DNA of 64,000 nucleotides from Stappia albiluteola (GCF_014050225.1 NZ_JACFXV010000038.1:62001-126000); one strand, 5' to 3'. Counted from the stretch's first letter, positions 18,429 through 26,806 are shown. Made by a program: numbers and translations. The notes: generated by a model not told the origin, from the sequence alone.

Positions 18429-19841
18429 TCACTCGTAGATGAAGCCGATCTGGCCGTGATAGGAGCCCGTCGCCGGCTCACCCGACACGCGGTAGATCTT
18501 GTTGAGCCGGTTCAGGAAAATGGTGCTGCCGTCTGTCGCCGGGGCGAAGTTGTCCTCCGGCCGAGCCAGTTTGGTGCGCGCCACTGGCCTGGCAAGATAA
18601 GGGGTGACGAAGACCACAAGCTCGGTCTGCTGGCGCAGGAAATCGCGGCTCTTGAAGAGCGCGCCCAGGATTGGCACCTGCATCAGGCCCGGCACGCCGT
18701 TGAGGTCCTGCTTGTAGCTCTCCCTCAGGAGGCCGGCCAGGACAAGCGTGCCGCCCGACGGCATCTCCACCGTCGATTCCGCCCGGCGTACCTTCAATCC
18801 CGGGATCGAGATGTCGCGCAGGTCAACGGCGCCTTCCTGCGTGATTTCGCTCACTTCGGTCTTCACATGCAGGCTGATATTGCCGCCCGACTGCACGATC
18901 GGCGTGAAATCGAGGCCGACACCGAATTTCTTGAATTCCACGGTCAGCGTGTTGTTGTCCTGTGCAACGGGGATCGGAAATTCGCCGCCCGCCAGGAAGC
19001 TGGCATTCTCGCCGGAAATCGCCGTGAGCGTCGGCTCAGCCAGCGTCCTGATGACGCCGTCGCGCTGCAACGCCTCGATTTCCGCACCGATCGTTGTCGC
19101 ACCCGCACTGAAGCCGCCGAGTAAGGAAGACTGTCCAACGACGTTCGAATTGACCGTGAAGGGCGGGCTGTTGTTGAAATCGACCAGATAGTTGCCGAAG
19201 CCTATCGTGCCGGCGAGATTAACACCCAGCTGCTTGATGGTGCTGCGCTCGACCTCCGCCACGGTGACCTTCAGATAGACCTGCTCCTTGCCGGCCACCG
19301 CGATGGTATTCAGGACCGCTTTTTCCTTGTCCTCGTTCTTGGAAAACCGGACCGCGACGTCGGCGGCGCGCTGCGCATCGGCGGGCGTCGCGGCGGTGCC
19401 AGACAACACGATGCTGCCGTTGATCGCCTCGGCGGTGATATTGGAGTCCGGGACTATCCGGCGCAGGATCGCGTTCAGGTCTGATGTGTCCTGTTCCACC
19501 AGCAGGTCGAAACTCGCGACTTGCGCGCCGCCGACACCGAAGAGGAAGAGGCTCGCCTGCCCGGTCTTGTTGCCAAGGACGAAGACGCGCCTGGTATCTC
19601 GTACGACCGCGTCGGCGACTTCAGGGTTGGAGACGAGAACGTCCGTGACCTCTTCGCCCAGATTGATGACGACCGAACGCCCCAGTCCGACCCTCAGAAG
19701 CCGGCCGGCAACGCGGTCGCCGGCGGCCACGTTCACCGTTTTCGGATAGGAACTGGACGCGGCAGCCGGTTCGCTGACCAAGAAACCGCAGAATAGGGCG
19801 AAGGCCGCCAAACCTGTGCCGATCAGTCTCTTGCAGTCCAT
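18429..19841 (-). CDS. cpaC: Tad pilus secretin CpaC/RcpA
   Basis: The outer-membrane pore of the pilus. The 470-residue protein has a signal peptide ending near AAAS. An N-terminal pilus-assembly domain follows (residues about 35-110, GRSVVINLGEEVTDVLVSNPEVADAVV), then a BON-like domain (NGSIVLSGTAATPADAQRA). The secretin core has VEMPSGGTLVLAGLLRES and ends in QTELVVFVTPYLARPV. The gene lies 43 bases after cpaB. The region before it carries purine-rich sequence (AGGAGACGTGAG) suitable for ribosome binding. Confidence 0.95.
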   Translation of the reverse strand: MDCKRLIGTGLAAFALFCGFLVSEPAAASSSYPKTVNVAAGDRVAGRLLRVGLGRSVVINLGEEVTDVLVSNPEVADAVVRDTRRVFVLGNKTGQASLFLFGVGGAQVASFDLLVEQDTSDLNAILRRIVPDSNITAEAINGSIVLSGTAATPADAQRAADVAVRFSKNEDKEKAVLNTIAVAGKEQVYLKVTVAEVERSTIKQLGVNLAGTIGFGNYLVDFNNSPPFTVNSNVVGQSSLLGGFSAGATTIGAEIEALQRDGVIRTLAEPTLTAISGENASFLAGGEFPIPVAQDNNTLTVEFKKFGVGLDFTPIVQSGGNISLHVKTEVSEITQEGAVDLRDISIPGLKVRRAESTVEMPSGGTLVLAGLLRESYKQDLNGVPGLMQVPILGALFKSRDFLRQQTELVVFVTPYLARPVARTKLARPEDNFAPATDGSTIFLNRLNKIYRVSGEPATGSYHGQIGFIYE

Positions 19842-19884
19842 CTCACGTCTCCTTACCGCAACTTTCCGCTACGGCCGTTTCGTC

Positions 19885-20661
19885 TTATCGACGCGTCGAC
19901 ACCTGGCTGGTAAAGCCGTATTTCACAAAGTTCACGCCGCCGCCGACCAGTTGATCGTCGGCGTCATCGGCCGAATCCTGAGCGCTTCGCAAGGCGAGCG
20001 AGATGGTGCCGATCTGCTGCGCCTGCGTGATCAGTTCTGACTGGTCCGGTGTAAGCTCAAGGGTTGCCGACTGGGTTGGCGGCAAGGCCTTTTCGTCCTT
20101 CTCGCCGGCCGTGGTCGTGTCGATCGCCAGCACCCGCACATTGGTCAGGAGGGTGTCGCTCGTATAGGTGTTGCCATTGCGGGCACCCGTCGACTTGGTC
20201 AGGATCAGGTCGACCTTGTCGCCCGGAAGGATGAAGCCGCCGGCAGTCGTTACCGCCTCGACGGGGACTGCCACCGCCCGGCGCCCCTTCGGCAGGATCG
20301 CCGCCATGAAGCCGCGATCGGTGGCGATCAGCCTTTCCTCACGCACAGGCTCGCCGGAATAGACCGGCGCCTTGGCGATGCGCCCCGCCATTTCCTCCAG
20401 CGCCCCCGGCCGATCGGATCTGCGGATGACGCCGTGCGGCGTGGAATCCTTTGGCCAAACCGCCCAGGAGAGATCCGATGACGAAAGCTGGCTGCCAAGC
20501 TTGATGTCCTGGGTGGCGACGAGGACTTCGTCGAGTTCGGGAGCCGAGGCCTCCGCCGTGACCTGCGGCACCGGCGCTTCGGATCCGCTCGTCACGAGGC
20601 GTGCGGCAAGCAGGCCTGCTCCAAGGGCAATTCCGAGTATGGCAATCCGTGCAATCTTCAT
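19885..20661 (-). CDS. cpaB: Tad pilus assembly protein CpaB/RcpC
   Basis: A 258-residue periplasmic protein anchored by an N-terminal helix (MKIARIAILGIALGAGLLAA). An SAF domain follows (DEVLVATQDIKLGSQLSSSDL through RRAVAVPVEAVTTAGGFILPGDKVDLIL), as in CpaB/FlgA-type proteins. It is the first gene of the cpaB-tadC run. The ATG at 20661 was chosen over 20670 and the far-upstream start of the frame because the protein then begins with the helix. The gene is preceded by a long A/T-rich leader with a perfect CtrA motif. Confidence 0.92.
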   Translation of the reverse strand: MKIARIAILGIALGAGLLAARLVTSGSEAPVPQVTAEASAPELDEVLVATQDIKLGSQLSSSDLSWAVWPKDSTPHGVIRRSDRPGALEEMAGRIAKAPVYSGEPVREERLIATDRGFMAAILPKGRRAVAVPVEAVTTAGGFILPGDKVDLILTKSTGARNGNTYTSDTLLTNVRVLAIDTTTAGEKDEKALPPTQSATLELTPDQSELITQAQQIGTISLALRSAQDSADDADDQLVGGGVNFVKYGFTSQVSTRR

Positions 20662-21105
20662 CTCACTCATCCACACCATGAAGGCACGCACCGGAAGCGG
20701 CGCTTGTTCGGGCGGCGGACGGGCGCGAATTGCGCCACCGATCACCCTTCAGCCTAATGTGGATGAAAAATGGTCAAGACATGGTTAATAACAGATGATC
20801 AAAGTTACTTAACGGCCCTTAATACTTGCAACATATAAGGAATCTGCAAACCTTCATTAACGACCTATTAATTCCAGGTTGCAAAATCAACACCAAAAGC
20901 ATATCTCTTGATTGGTAGAGTTGTATATCGAATACTCGCTTCGATTGCATTTTGCGCACCGACAAAACGCTTCGAAAACTGAACTTTTCTTAAATTTGCG
21001 AGGATTTCGTATATGCTGGTCATTTCGTCCGGCCCGCGGCGCAATACGCACGATTGTCGATGACACTCGTCAACGTCTGCGTTGTTTGACCGGCCCGGGA
21101 GGAAA
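20662..21105. promoter_or_regulatory. A/T-rich regulatory region upstream of cpaB
   Basis: A 444-base gap between cpaA and cpaB, notably A/T-rich in a GC-rich window. It contains TTAACGACCTATTAA (a perfect TTAA-N7-TTAA) and a TTAA-N6-TTAA at 20809-20822. I see no convincing gene; a 51-codon minus-strand frame (20868-21023) has no recognisable family. The size and composition suggest that the cpaB operon has its own promoter, independent of flp-cpaA. Confidence 0.55.
20857..20871. promoter_or_regulatory. CtrA box (TTAA-N7-TTAA) upstream of cpaB
   Basis: TTAACGACCTATTAA matches the full CtrA consensus, 186-210 bases upstream of the cpaB start. A near-match with six-base spacing lies 35 bases further toward cpaB. 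CtrA control of pilus genes is established in Caulobacter; here it is inferred from the motif only. Confidence 0.5.
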
Positions 21106-21612
21106 TTACCCGAGCGCTGAGAACCAGATCGTCTTGGGAAAGACCTGGACCGCCGCCGCCGCGATGGCAACACCGTAGGGCACCCCGCTTTTCGGATTGT
21201 GCAGACGCATCAGCCATTCCTGCTTCTGGGCGAAAACCGGGATCAGGGCGTATTTGCGGAACAGGATGATGGCGAGCGTCAGCAGACCGCCATAAATCGC
21301 CACCAGTTGCACGAATTCAAGCGTCGGCAGCGACAGACCGAACCAGAGCGAGATGGCCGTCGCCAGCTTGACGTCGCCGCCTCCCATCCATCCTGCCGCG
21401 AAACAGGCGAAAAGAACGCAAAAAACCGCGAGCCCCGCGAGAAGGCTGTAGCCGAATTCCGCAAGAGAAAGTCCTGCGACCGGCGCCAGGCCGAAAAAGG
21501 CGGCCACGAGAGCGAGCGAAATCCTGTTGGGGATCGTCATGGTGAGAACGTCGCTGACCGCCGCATAGATCACAAGGCAGGGAAAGATTGCCACGAGTAC
21601 GGCAGACAGCAT
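21106..21612 (-). CDS. cpaA: Prepilin peptidase CpaA/TadV
   Basis: An A24-family membrane aspartic protease that trims the Flp prepilin leader. The 168-residue protein has about five or six helices and both catalytic aspartates: one in AVSDVLTMTIPNR, one in GGGDVKLATA. It is 93 bases after flp on the same strand. The ATG giving MLSAVLVAIFP was used; the upstream frame start is weaker. Confidence 0.94.
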   Translation of the reverse strand: MLSAVLVAIFPCLVIYAAVSDVLTMTIPNRISLALVAAFFGLAPVAGLSLAEFGYSLLAGLAVFCVLFACFAAGWMGGGDVKLATAISLWFGLSLPTLEFVQLVAIYGGLLTLAIILFRKYALIPVFAQKQEWLMRLHNPKSGVPYGVAIAAAAVQVFPKTIWFSALG

Positions 21613-21705
21613 GTTTCGTCCTCCACTCAACACCCCGAAATGCCAGCGGACGGCAAGATGCCGTCCGCTGCGATAGCCATGCCGATCGGTCGGCGAAAGC
21701 GTATA

Positions 21706-21876
21706 TTACGGCGTGGTCAGACCGGTCTTGATCTTGCCGAGCACGGTGTTCAGCTCCCCGCCGACGCCGCTGGCAGCACCAACGATAACGATGGAAATCA
21801 GGGCGGCGATCAGGCCGTATTCGATGGCGGTCGCGCCGGATTCATCCTTGGCGAAACGAGCAAAAAGATTCTTCAT
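21706..21876 (-). CDS. flp: Flp/PilA-type pilin
   Basis: The major Tad pilin, 56 residues. It has a short basic leader MKNLFARFAKDESG, processed after Gly, then ATAIEYGLIAALISIVIVGAA, the class IVb pilin hydrophobic core with the Glu-Tyr pair. A short polar tail completes it. It is first in the leftward pilus locus. The start at 21876 was chosen by family length; upstream in-frame codons are Arg/Lys-rich and unlikely. GGAGCTGTCCC precedes the ATG. Confidence 0.95.
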   Translation of the reverse strand: MKNLFARFAKDESGATAIEYGLIAALISIVIVGAASGVGGELNTVLGKIKTGLTTP

Positions 21877-22281
21877 GGGACAGCTCCTAGCTCCACGTGT
21901 TTTGACAGCACCAGCTCGTCGACCTTGTTTTGACTGGTGGCCGATCGAAGCTGAGGAGGACTTTACGGGGCGCACCTTGCCACAAAGTTAATTTGATCAA
22001 ATAACAGACCCCAAAATTACCTAACAAAGAAAGTGGTTAATCATTCGTATAAATAATGATGCGGGTTTTATCTACAAAAATAACTTACATTTATTTTGCC
22101 CTTTTCTAATGACATGAATAATAAAGATTTTGCGTCTCCCAATATTAACAACACCACTCTCCCGAACAGATTTACCTACCTAACGGAACTTTCCTTGTCC
22201 GATGCGTTACAGAACTGTGCGTTAGGGGTTCCTTCACCAAGTTCGCGTCAATATGGGCCACTTCATGAGCCGGAGGCAGTG
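21877..22281. promoter_or_regulatory. A/T-rich divergent region between flp and the orphan secretin-domain gene
   Basis: A 405-base divergent gap with the lowest GC in the window between about 21980 and 22200. It holds TTAA half-sites (GGTTAATC, GTTAATTTG) and a perfect 12-bp palindrome ATTTGATCAAAT at 21991-22002, about 115 bases upstream of flp. It should carry promoters for flp-cpaA and for the rightward pilus genes. No exact start site is claimed. Confidence 0.5.
21991..22002. promoter_or_regulatory. 12-bp palindrome upstream of flp
   Basis: ATTTGATCAAAT is perfectly self-complementary and sits in the A/T-rich divergent flp region. It could be a dimeric regulator site; the protein is unknown. 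Confidence 0.3.
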
Positions 22282-22758
22282 ATGCACGAATTACCGAGAC
22301 GGAATTTGGTCCAGGCGGCCTTTGCGGTCCTGGCTTTCGCCTGCGCCCTTCCGGCTGCGGCCGAGGACGGCGGAGTGGTGGTGATGACCGACCGCGCGAA
22401 AGTCTTCCGTATCGACAAGCCCGCCGATACGGTCATCGTCGGCAACCCGGCGATCGCCGACGTGACGATGCATGACCGCAACACGGTGGTCGTGACCGGC
22501 AAGGTCTTCGGAACCACGAACCTCGTCATTCTCGACAGAAACGCCGAGCCGATCATCGACGAGGTCATCATCGTGCGCCCGAGCGACACCGGCCTGGTCA
22601 CCGTTCAGCGCAATGTCGCCCGCTTCAGCTACTCCTGCAGCCCGGTCTGCGAGCCCACCCTGCGGGTCGGCGACCAGAAGGACACGTTCGAGCTGACGAC
22701 GCAACAGGTTGAAAGCCGCAACAAGATGGCGGAGGCGCAGGCGGGCGTCGCCAACTGA
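22282..22758 (+). CDS. Pilus assembly protein with secretin-type N-terminal domain
   Basis: A 158-residue exported protein with a signal peptide (LVQAAFAVLAFACALPAAA). The N-terminal pilus-assembly domain found before secretins (T2SS-T3SS_pil_N type) follows: VVVMTDRAKVFRIDKPADTVIVGNPAIADVTM and VTGKVFGTTNLVILD. There is no secretin core. The C-terminal tail carries CSPVCEPTLRVGD, a Cys-x3-Cys pair. It is divergent from flp and followed by the TadE-like genes, so a pilus role is likely. The start is set by the signal peptide; upstream codons lie in the A/T-rich promoter region. Confidence 0.88.
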   Translation: MHELPRRNLVQAAFAVLAFACALPAAAEDGGVVVMTDRAKVFRIDKPADTVIVGNPAIADVTMHDRNTVVVTGKVFGTTNLVILDRNAEPIIDEVIIVRPSDTGLVTVQRNVARFSYSCSPVCEPTLRVGDQKDTFELTTQQVESRNKMAEAQAGVAN

Positions 22759-22812
22759 GCCCCCGCGCAGGCCTGTCTCGTATGTAGCGCGTAGAGAGGA
22801 AAGGCTTTGTCC

Positions 22813-23394
22813 ATGAGCCCCATTCCGCCCCCCGGCGAAGAGAAGCAGCAAAGCCGCCTGGTCCGGCTGCTCTCCAGATTCCGTGCGGACAGGCGCGGCG
22901 TGACGATGATCGAATTCGCCTTCGTCGGCGGCCCCTTCCTGCTCCTTCTCTTCTCAATCCTGGAAGTTGGCATATCCTTCTTCGTCAATCAGGTGATCGA
23001 CAACGCGATGCTCACCACCGCCCGGCTCATCCGCACGGGCCAGGCGCAGCTGCAGGGCTTCGACGCGGCGAAATTCAAGACGGAGATCCTGAAAAACGCC
23101 GCCGGCTTTCCGCTGAGCAACGAGCGGCTTTACGTCGATGTCGAGAAGCTGAACAATTTCGCCGCCTTCACGCCGAAGCCGCTGATCGACGAGAACGGCA
23201 ACGTCAAGGACGATTTCGGCTACGATGATGGCGAGGCGGGCGACATCATCATCGTGCGGGTGCTCTATCGCTGGCCGATGGTCACCAACTGGCTGAGGCT
23301 CAACTATGCCGACCTCGCCTCCGGCGACCGGCTGCTGACCTCCGTCGCCATTTTCCGCAACGAACCGTTCCCATGGAAAAGCAAGGGAAGCTGA
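22813..23394 (+). CDS. tadE: TadE-family pseudopilin
   Basis: A 193-residue protein with a charged leader RADRRGVTMIEFAFVGGPFLLLLFS, the TadE-type pseudopilin motif (Gly, then hydrophobic helix with Glu at +5). It is followed by a soluble periplasmic part. The ATG at 22813 is preceded by AGAGGAAAGG; a TTG two codons upstream is also in frame. It starts 54 bases after the secretin-domain gene. It is probably processed by a prepilin peptidase of the locus. Confidence 0.9.
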   Translation: MSPIPPPGEEKQQSRLVRLLSRFRADRRGVTMIEFAFVGGPFLLLLFSILEVGISFFVNQVIDNAMLTTARLIRTGQAQLQGFDAAKFKTEILKNAAGFPLSNERLYVDVEKLNNFAAFTPKPLIDENGNVKDDFGYDDGEAGDIIIVRVLYRWPMVTNWLRLNYADLASGDRLLTSVAIFRNEPFPWKSKGS

Positions 23395-23396
23395 AG

Positions 23397-23996
23397 ATGA
23401 TGCGCGGCCTCCTTTTCCGTTCCGCGTCCGGCAGACGCGGCCGGCCTTCCCTCCTCCAAGCCTTCGGCAAGGATCGACGCGGCATCGCGGCGGTCGAATT
23501 CGCCCTCGTCCTGCCGATTCTGGTCGTGCTTTTCATCGGCACGGTGGAAATAAGCGCGGCGCTGACTGTCGACCGCAAGCTCAGCCAGGCGGCCAGCGCC
23601 GTTGCCGACCTCGTGGCCCAGGAAAGCAACATCACGCAGGCCGAACTCAACGACGTGATGGACATCGCCCGCTCCACCTTCGATCCCTATCCGTCCAACG
23701 AAGTCCATCTGGTCGTCGCCGGCGTTCTCATGGAAGATGACTACAAGCCGCGCGTTCAGTGGAGCGAAGGCCTGAATGCGGCAAAATGGGCGAAGGGCGC
23801 AGCCCCTCCCATCGTCATCCCCAACGAGCTGACGAAGTCGAAGGACACATTCCTGGTGGTAACCCACGCCACCTACACTTACCGGCCGACCTTCGTAAAT
23901 CTGTTCAAGGACATCTTCAGCACCAGCCAGATCGAGCTGGAAGATCAATACTATCTAAGGCCGCGCATCAGCGCCCAGGTTGCCTGCTGCTCATAG
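23397..23996 (+). CDS. Second TadE/TadG-type pilus assembly protein
   Basis: A 199-residue relative of TadE with leader KDRRGIAAVEFALVLPILVVLFIGTVEIS and a soluble domain ending in two cysteines (ACCS). It lacks the von Willebrand domain of large TadG proteins. The start is right after the tadE stop, supported by GGGAAG. An upstream ATG at 23373 overlaps tadE. With tadE it probably forms a minor pseudopilin pair. Confidence 0.88.
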   Translation: MMRGLLFRSASGRRGRPSLLQAFGKDRRGIAAVEFALVLPILVVLFIGTVEISAALTVDRKLSQAASAVADLVAQESNITQAELNDVMDIARSTFDPYPSNEVHLVVAGVLMEDDYKPRVQWSEGLNAAKWAKGAAPPIVIPNELTKSKDTFLVVTHATYTYRPTFVNLFKDIFSTSQIELEDQYYLRPRISAQVACCS

Positions 23997-24024
23997 GCGA
24001 AAGCGCTCCAGGCGCACGATCTTG

Positions 24025-24069
24025 AGCATATCCCGCCAGATCCAGTCTGGATCTGGCGGGATATGCTCG
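24025..24069. repeat. Perfect 22-bp-arm palindrome, RIME-like module
   Basis: Starts GAGCATATCCCGCCAGATC and ends with its exact reverse complement, a 22-base arm on each side of one central base. It lies 29 bases after the second TadE-like stop and could serve as that transcript's 3' hairpin. A degenerate copy occurs at 48491-48539, so it is a dispersed repeat rather than only a local terminator; there is no strong T-run. Confidence 0.75.
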
Positions 24070-24200
24070 GCTCCATTTTTGCCGCCACCCGGCACGCCTT
24101 CCTTCCGTCAGACCGGAAACTGACAAAGATCAAGGGTAGGATGCCCGCAATCTGCGAAAAGGGCAGATAGCGGTCCCGGTCTTGTCCGAGGAGGCGGAAA

Positions 24201-25628
24201 ATGGCACGCAACAGGCTTTACGACGAGATTTCGGTCGGTGACAGCGCATCGACGTCGCGCATCCTGACCGCGAACGATCTCTATGTCTTCGCCCATGCCT
24301 CGGGAAACGTGAACCCGATGCATATTCCCGGCATCGACTGGACGGGAGACGGCAAGAAGGACGATCCGGTCGCGCCGTCCATGTGGGTCGGCGCCCTGAT
24401 ATCGGCGGTGCTGGGCAATGTCCTTCCCGGTCCCGGCACGGTCTACCGGTCCCAGACCTTCCGTTTCCTCGACCGCGTGCATCTCGGCAACCGGCTGACG
24501 GTCACGGTCACCGTGACCGCCAAGAAGCCGGAGCGGATCCTCGAACTCGAAACGAAGGTGACGCGCGAGGATGGCACGGTGATTGCCGACGGCATGGCGG
24601 TTGTCACCGCCCCCGATCATCCGATCACCTTCGACACCCGCCACCTGCCGGGCATTCTGGTCGAAAGCCACCAGCATTTCGACCGTCTCACCGAATGCGC
24701 CTCGGCGCTTGACCCGCTGCCGACCGCGGTCGTCGCGCCGGACGATCCGAATTCGCTCGGCGGCGCGGTGCTCGCTGCCAGGCAGGGCCTGATCACGCCG
24801 GTGCTGATCGGCGCCCGCGCCCGTATCGAAGGCGTCGCCGACAAGGCCGGCATCGACCTTTCGCCCTACGAGATCATCGATATCGACCTGCCCGCCGAGG
24901 CCGCCGCGCGGGCCGTCGCCCTCGTCCATGAAGGGCGCGTGCGCGCCGTCATGAAGGGGCATCTGCACACCGACGACCTGCTCCACCACGTGGTCAAGCG
25001 CGATGGCGGCCTGCGTACCGGCCGGCGCATCAGCCATTGCTTCGTCATGGACGTCCCGGGCCGCCCGACGCCGGTGATCATTTCCGATGCCGCGATCAAC
25101 ATCACCCCGGACCTGACCACCAAGGTCGACATCGTCCAGAACGCCATCGATGTCGGTCATGCGCTCGGCATCGAAACGCCGAAAGTCGGCATCCTGTCGG
25201 CGCTGGAGACGGTCAATCCGGCCATACCTTCCACGATCGACGCAGCCGTCCTGTCGAAAATGGCCGAGCGCGGCCAGATCAAGGGCGGTATCGTCGACGG
25301 GCCGCTGGCCATGGACAACGCCATCGACGTTCAGGCGGCGCTCACCAAGGGCATCACCTCGCTGGTTGCCGGCCATGCCGAAATCCTGATCGTGCCCAAT
25401 CTCGAGGCCGGCAACATGCTCGCCAAGGAGTTGACCTTCGTCGCCCATGCGGAGGCCGCGGGCCTCGTCGTCGGCGCCAAGGTGCCGATCATGCTGACGA
25501 GCCGGGCCGACGACGACCGCGCGCGGCTGTGCTCCTGCGCGCTCGCCCTGCTCTACGAATACTGGCAGCGCACCGGCTCGGCCTATCCCTGCCCGCCGCT
25601 GGAGGGCAATGGCGGGGAGGCCGGCTGA
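24201..25628 (+). CDS. Bifunctional MaoC-like hydratase / phosphate acyltransferase
   Basis: A 475-residue fusion. Residues about 10-150 form a MaoC hot-dog domain (hydratase-type motif FAHASGNVNPMHI). Residues about 165-460 form a phosphotransacetylase/phosphotransbutyrylase domain (GGAVLAARQGLITPVLIGA, VMKGHLHTDDLL, DGPLAMDNAIDV, VPNLEAGNMLAKEL). It should convert acyl-CoA and phosphate to acyl phosphate. GAGGAGGCGG precedes the ATG. It overlaps ackA by one base (TGATG), so the two enzymes probably act as a coupled acyl-CoA to acid (or reverse) pathway. Confidence 0.94.
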   Translation: MARNRLYDEISVGDSASTSRILTANDLYVFAHASGNVNPMHIPGIDWTGDGKKDDPVAPSMWVGALISAVLGNVLPGPGTVYRSQTFRFLDRVHLGNRLTVTVTVTAKKPERILELETKVTREDGTVIADGMAVVTAPDHPITFDTRHLPGILVESHQHFDRLTECASALDPLPTAVVAPDDPNSLGGAVLAARQGLITPVLIGARARIEGVADKAGIDLSPYEIIDIDLPAEAAARAVALVHEGRVRAVMKGHLHTDDLLHHVVKRDGGLRTGRRISHCFVMDVPGRPTPVIISDAAINITPDLTTKVDIVQNAIDVGHALGIETPKVGILSALETVNPAIPSTIDAAVLSKMAERGQIKGGIVDGPLAMDNAIDVQAALTKGITSLVAGHAEILIVPNLEAGNMLAKELTFVAHAEAAGLVVGAKVPIMLTSRADDDRARLCSCALALLYEYWQRTGSAYPCPPLEGNGGEAG

Positions 25629-26806
25629 TGGCGACCGCAAAACCCGCCGTGCTGGTGATCAATTCCGGCTCCTCTTCCATCAAGTTCAAGGTCTATCTCG
25701 GCGAGGAACCGTTGCTCGGCGGCCAGGTCGAAGGGCTCGGCACCACACCGCGGCTTGCCGCGCGTTCCGCGAATGGAGAAGCGCTCGCAGAACGCGCCCT
25801 GTCGCCGGGCGAAGGCGGCAGCCATGAGGCCGCGCTCGGCGTCGTCATCGGCTTCCTCTCGCAGCGCTACGGCGATCTCGACATCGCCGCCGTCGGCCAC
25901 CGTGTCGTTCATGGCGGCATCGACTATGCCGAGCCGATCCTGGTGACGGAGACCGTGCTGGCCGCTCTTTCGAAACTCTGTTCCCTGGCGCCGCTGCACC
26001 AGCCGCACAATCTCGCCGGCATCCGCGCCGCCATCGCCGCCTTTCCCGGCAAGCCGCAGGTCGCCTGCTTCGACACCGCCTTCCATCGCCACCATCCCTG
26101 GGTCAACGACACCTTCGCCCTGCCGCGCGCCTTTTTCGAGGAAGGCGTGCGACGCTACGGCTTTCACGGTCTCTCCTACGAATTCATCACCGGCCGCTTG
26201 AAGGAGGTGGCACCCGAGATCGCGGAAGGACGGGTCGTCGTCGCCCATCTCGGCAACGGCGCTTCGATGTGCGCCATTCGCGACGGCCGGAGCGTTGGCT
26301 CGACCATGGGCTTTTCCGCCCTCGACGGCCTGCCTATGGGCACGCGCTGCGGCCAGCTCGATCCGGGCGTCATTTTGTATCTGCTGCAGGAAAAGGGAAT
26401 GAACGGCGACGAGATCGCCGATCTGCTTTATCACGAATCCGGTCTCAAGGGCCTGTCCAGCCTCACCAGCGATATGCGCGCCCTGGAAGCTTCCGACGAC
26501 CCCGCTGCGAAACAGGCCATCGATTATTTCGTCTTCCGCATCCGGCGGGAGCTTGGCGCCATGGCCGCCATCCTGGGCGGCATCGACGGGCTCGTCTTCA
26601 CCGGTGGCATCGGCGAGAACTCCGCCCTCATCCGCTCGCTCGTCTGCCGGGATCTCGGCTGGATCGGCATCGATGTCGACGAGGCAGCGAATAAATCAGG
26701 CGCCACCTGCATCTCGGGCAGGGATGCGGCCACGCAGGTCCTCGTTCTCAAGACTGACGAAGAGCGCATGATTGCCCGTCATACCCTTCATCTGATTAGC
26801 TCCTGA
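25628..26806 (+). CDS. ackA: Acetate kinase (acetate/propionate kinase family)
   Basis: Interconverts acyl phosphate plus ADP with acid plus ATP. The 392-residue protein begins ATAKPAVLVINSGSSSIKFK and shows the ASKHA-fold signatures VGHRVVHGG, the active-site FDTAFH, YGFHGLSYEF, AHLGNGASMCAI, GLPMGTRCGQLDPG and FTGGIGENSA. The ATG overlaps the stop of the MaoC-phosphotransacylase gene, which indicates translational coupling. The substrate may be broader than acetate given its partner. Confidence 0.95.
   Translation: MATAKPAVLVINSGSSSIKFKVYLGEEPLLGGQVEGLGTTPRLAARSANGEALAERALSPGEGGSHEAALGVVIGFLSQRYGDLDIAAVGHRVVHGGIDYAEPILVTETVLAALSKLCSLAPLHQPHNLAGIRAAIAAFPGKPQVACFDTAFHRHHPWVNDTFALPRAFFEEGVRRYGFHGLSYEFITGRLKEVAPEIAEGRVVVAHLGNGASMCAIRDGRSVGSTMGFSALDGLPMGTRCGQLDPGVILYLLQEKGMNGDEIADLLYHESGLKGLSSLTSDMRALEASDDPAAKQAIDYFVFRIRRELGAMAAILGGIDGLVFTGGIGENSALIRSLVCRDLGWIGIDVDEAANKSGATCISGRDAATQVLVLKTDEERMIARHTLHLISS

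Noticed and set aside
20868-21023. Possible 51-codon minus-strand gene in the cpaA-cpaB gap
   Set aside because: No family resemblance and only a weak GGACGA upstream; the region looks regulatory and the frame covers the CtrA motif area.
24108-25640. Long minus-strand frame opposite the MaoC-phosphotransacylase gene
   Set aside because: Asp/Arg/Gly-rich shadow; the plus-strand fusion has both domain signatures.
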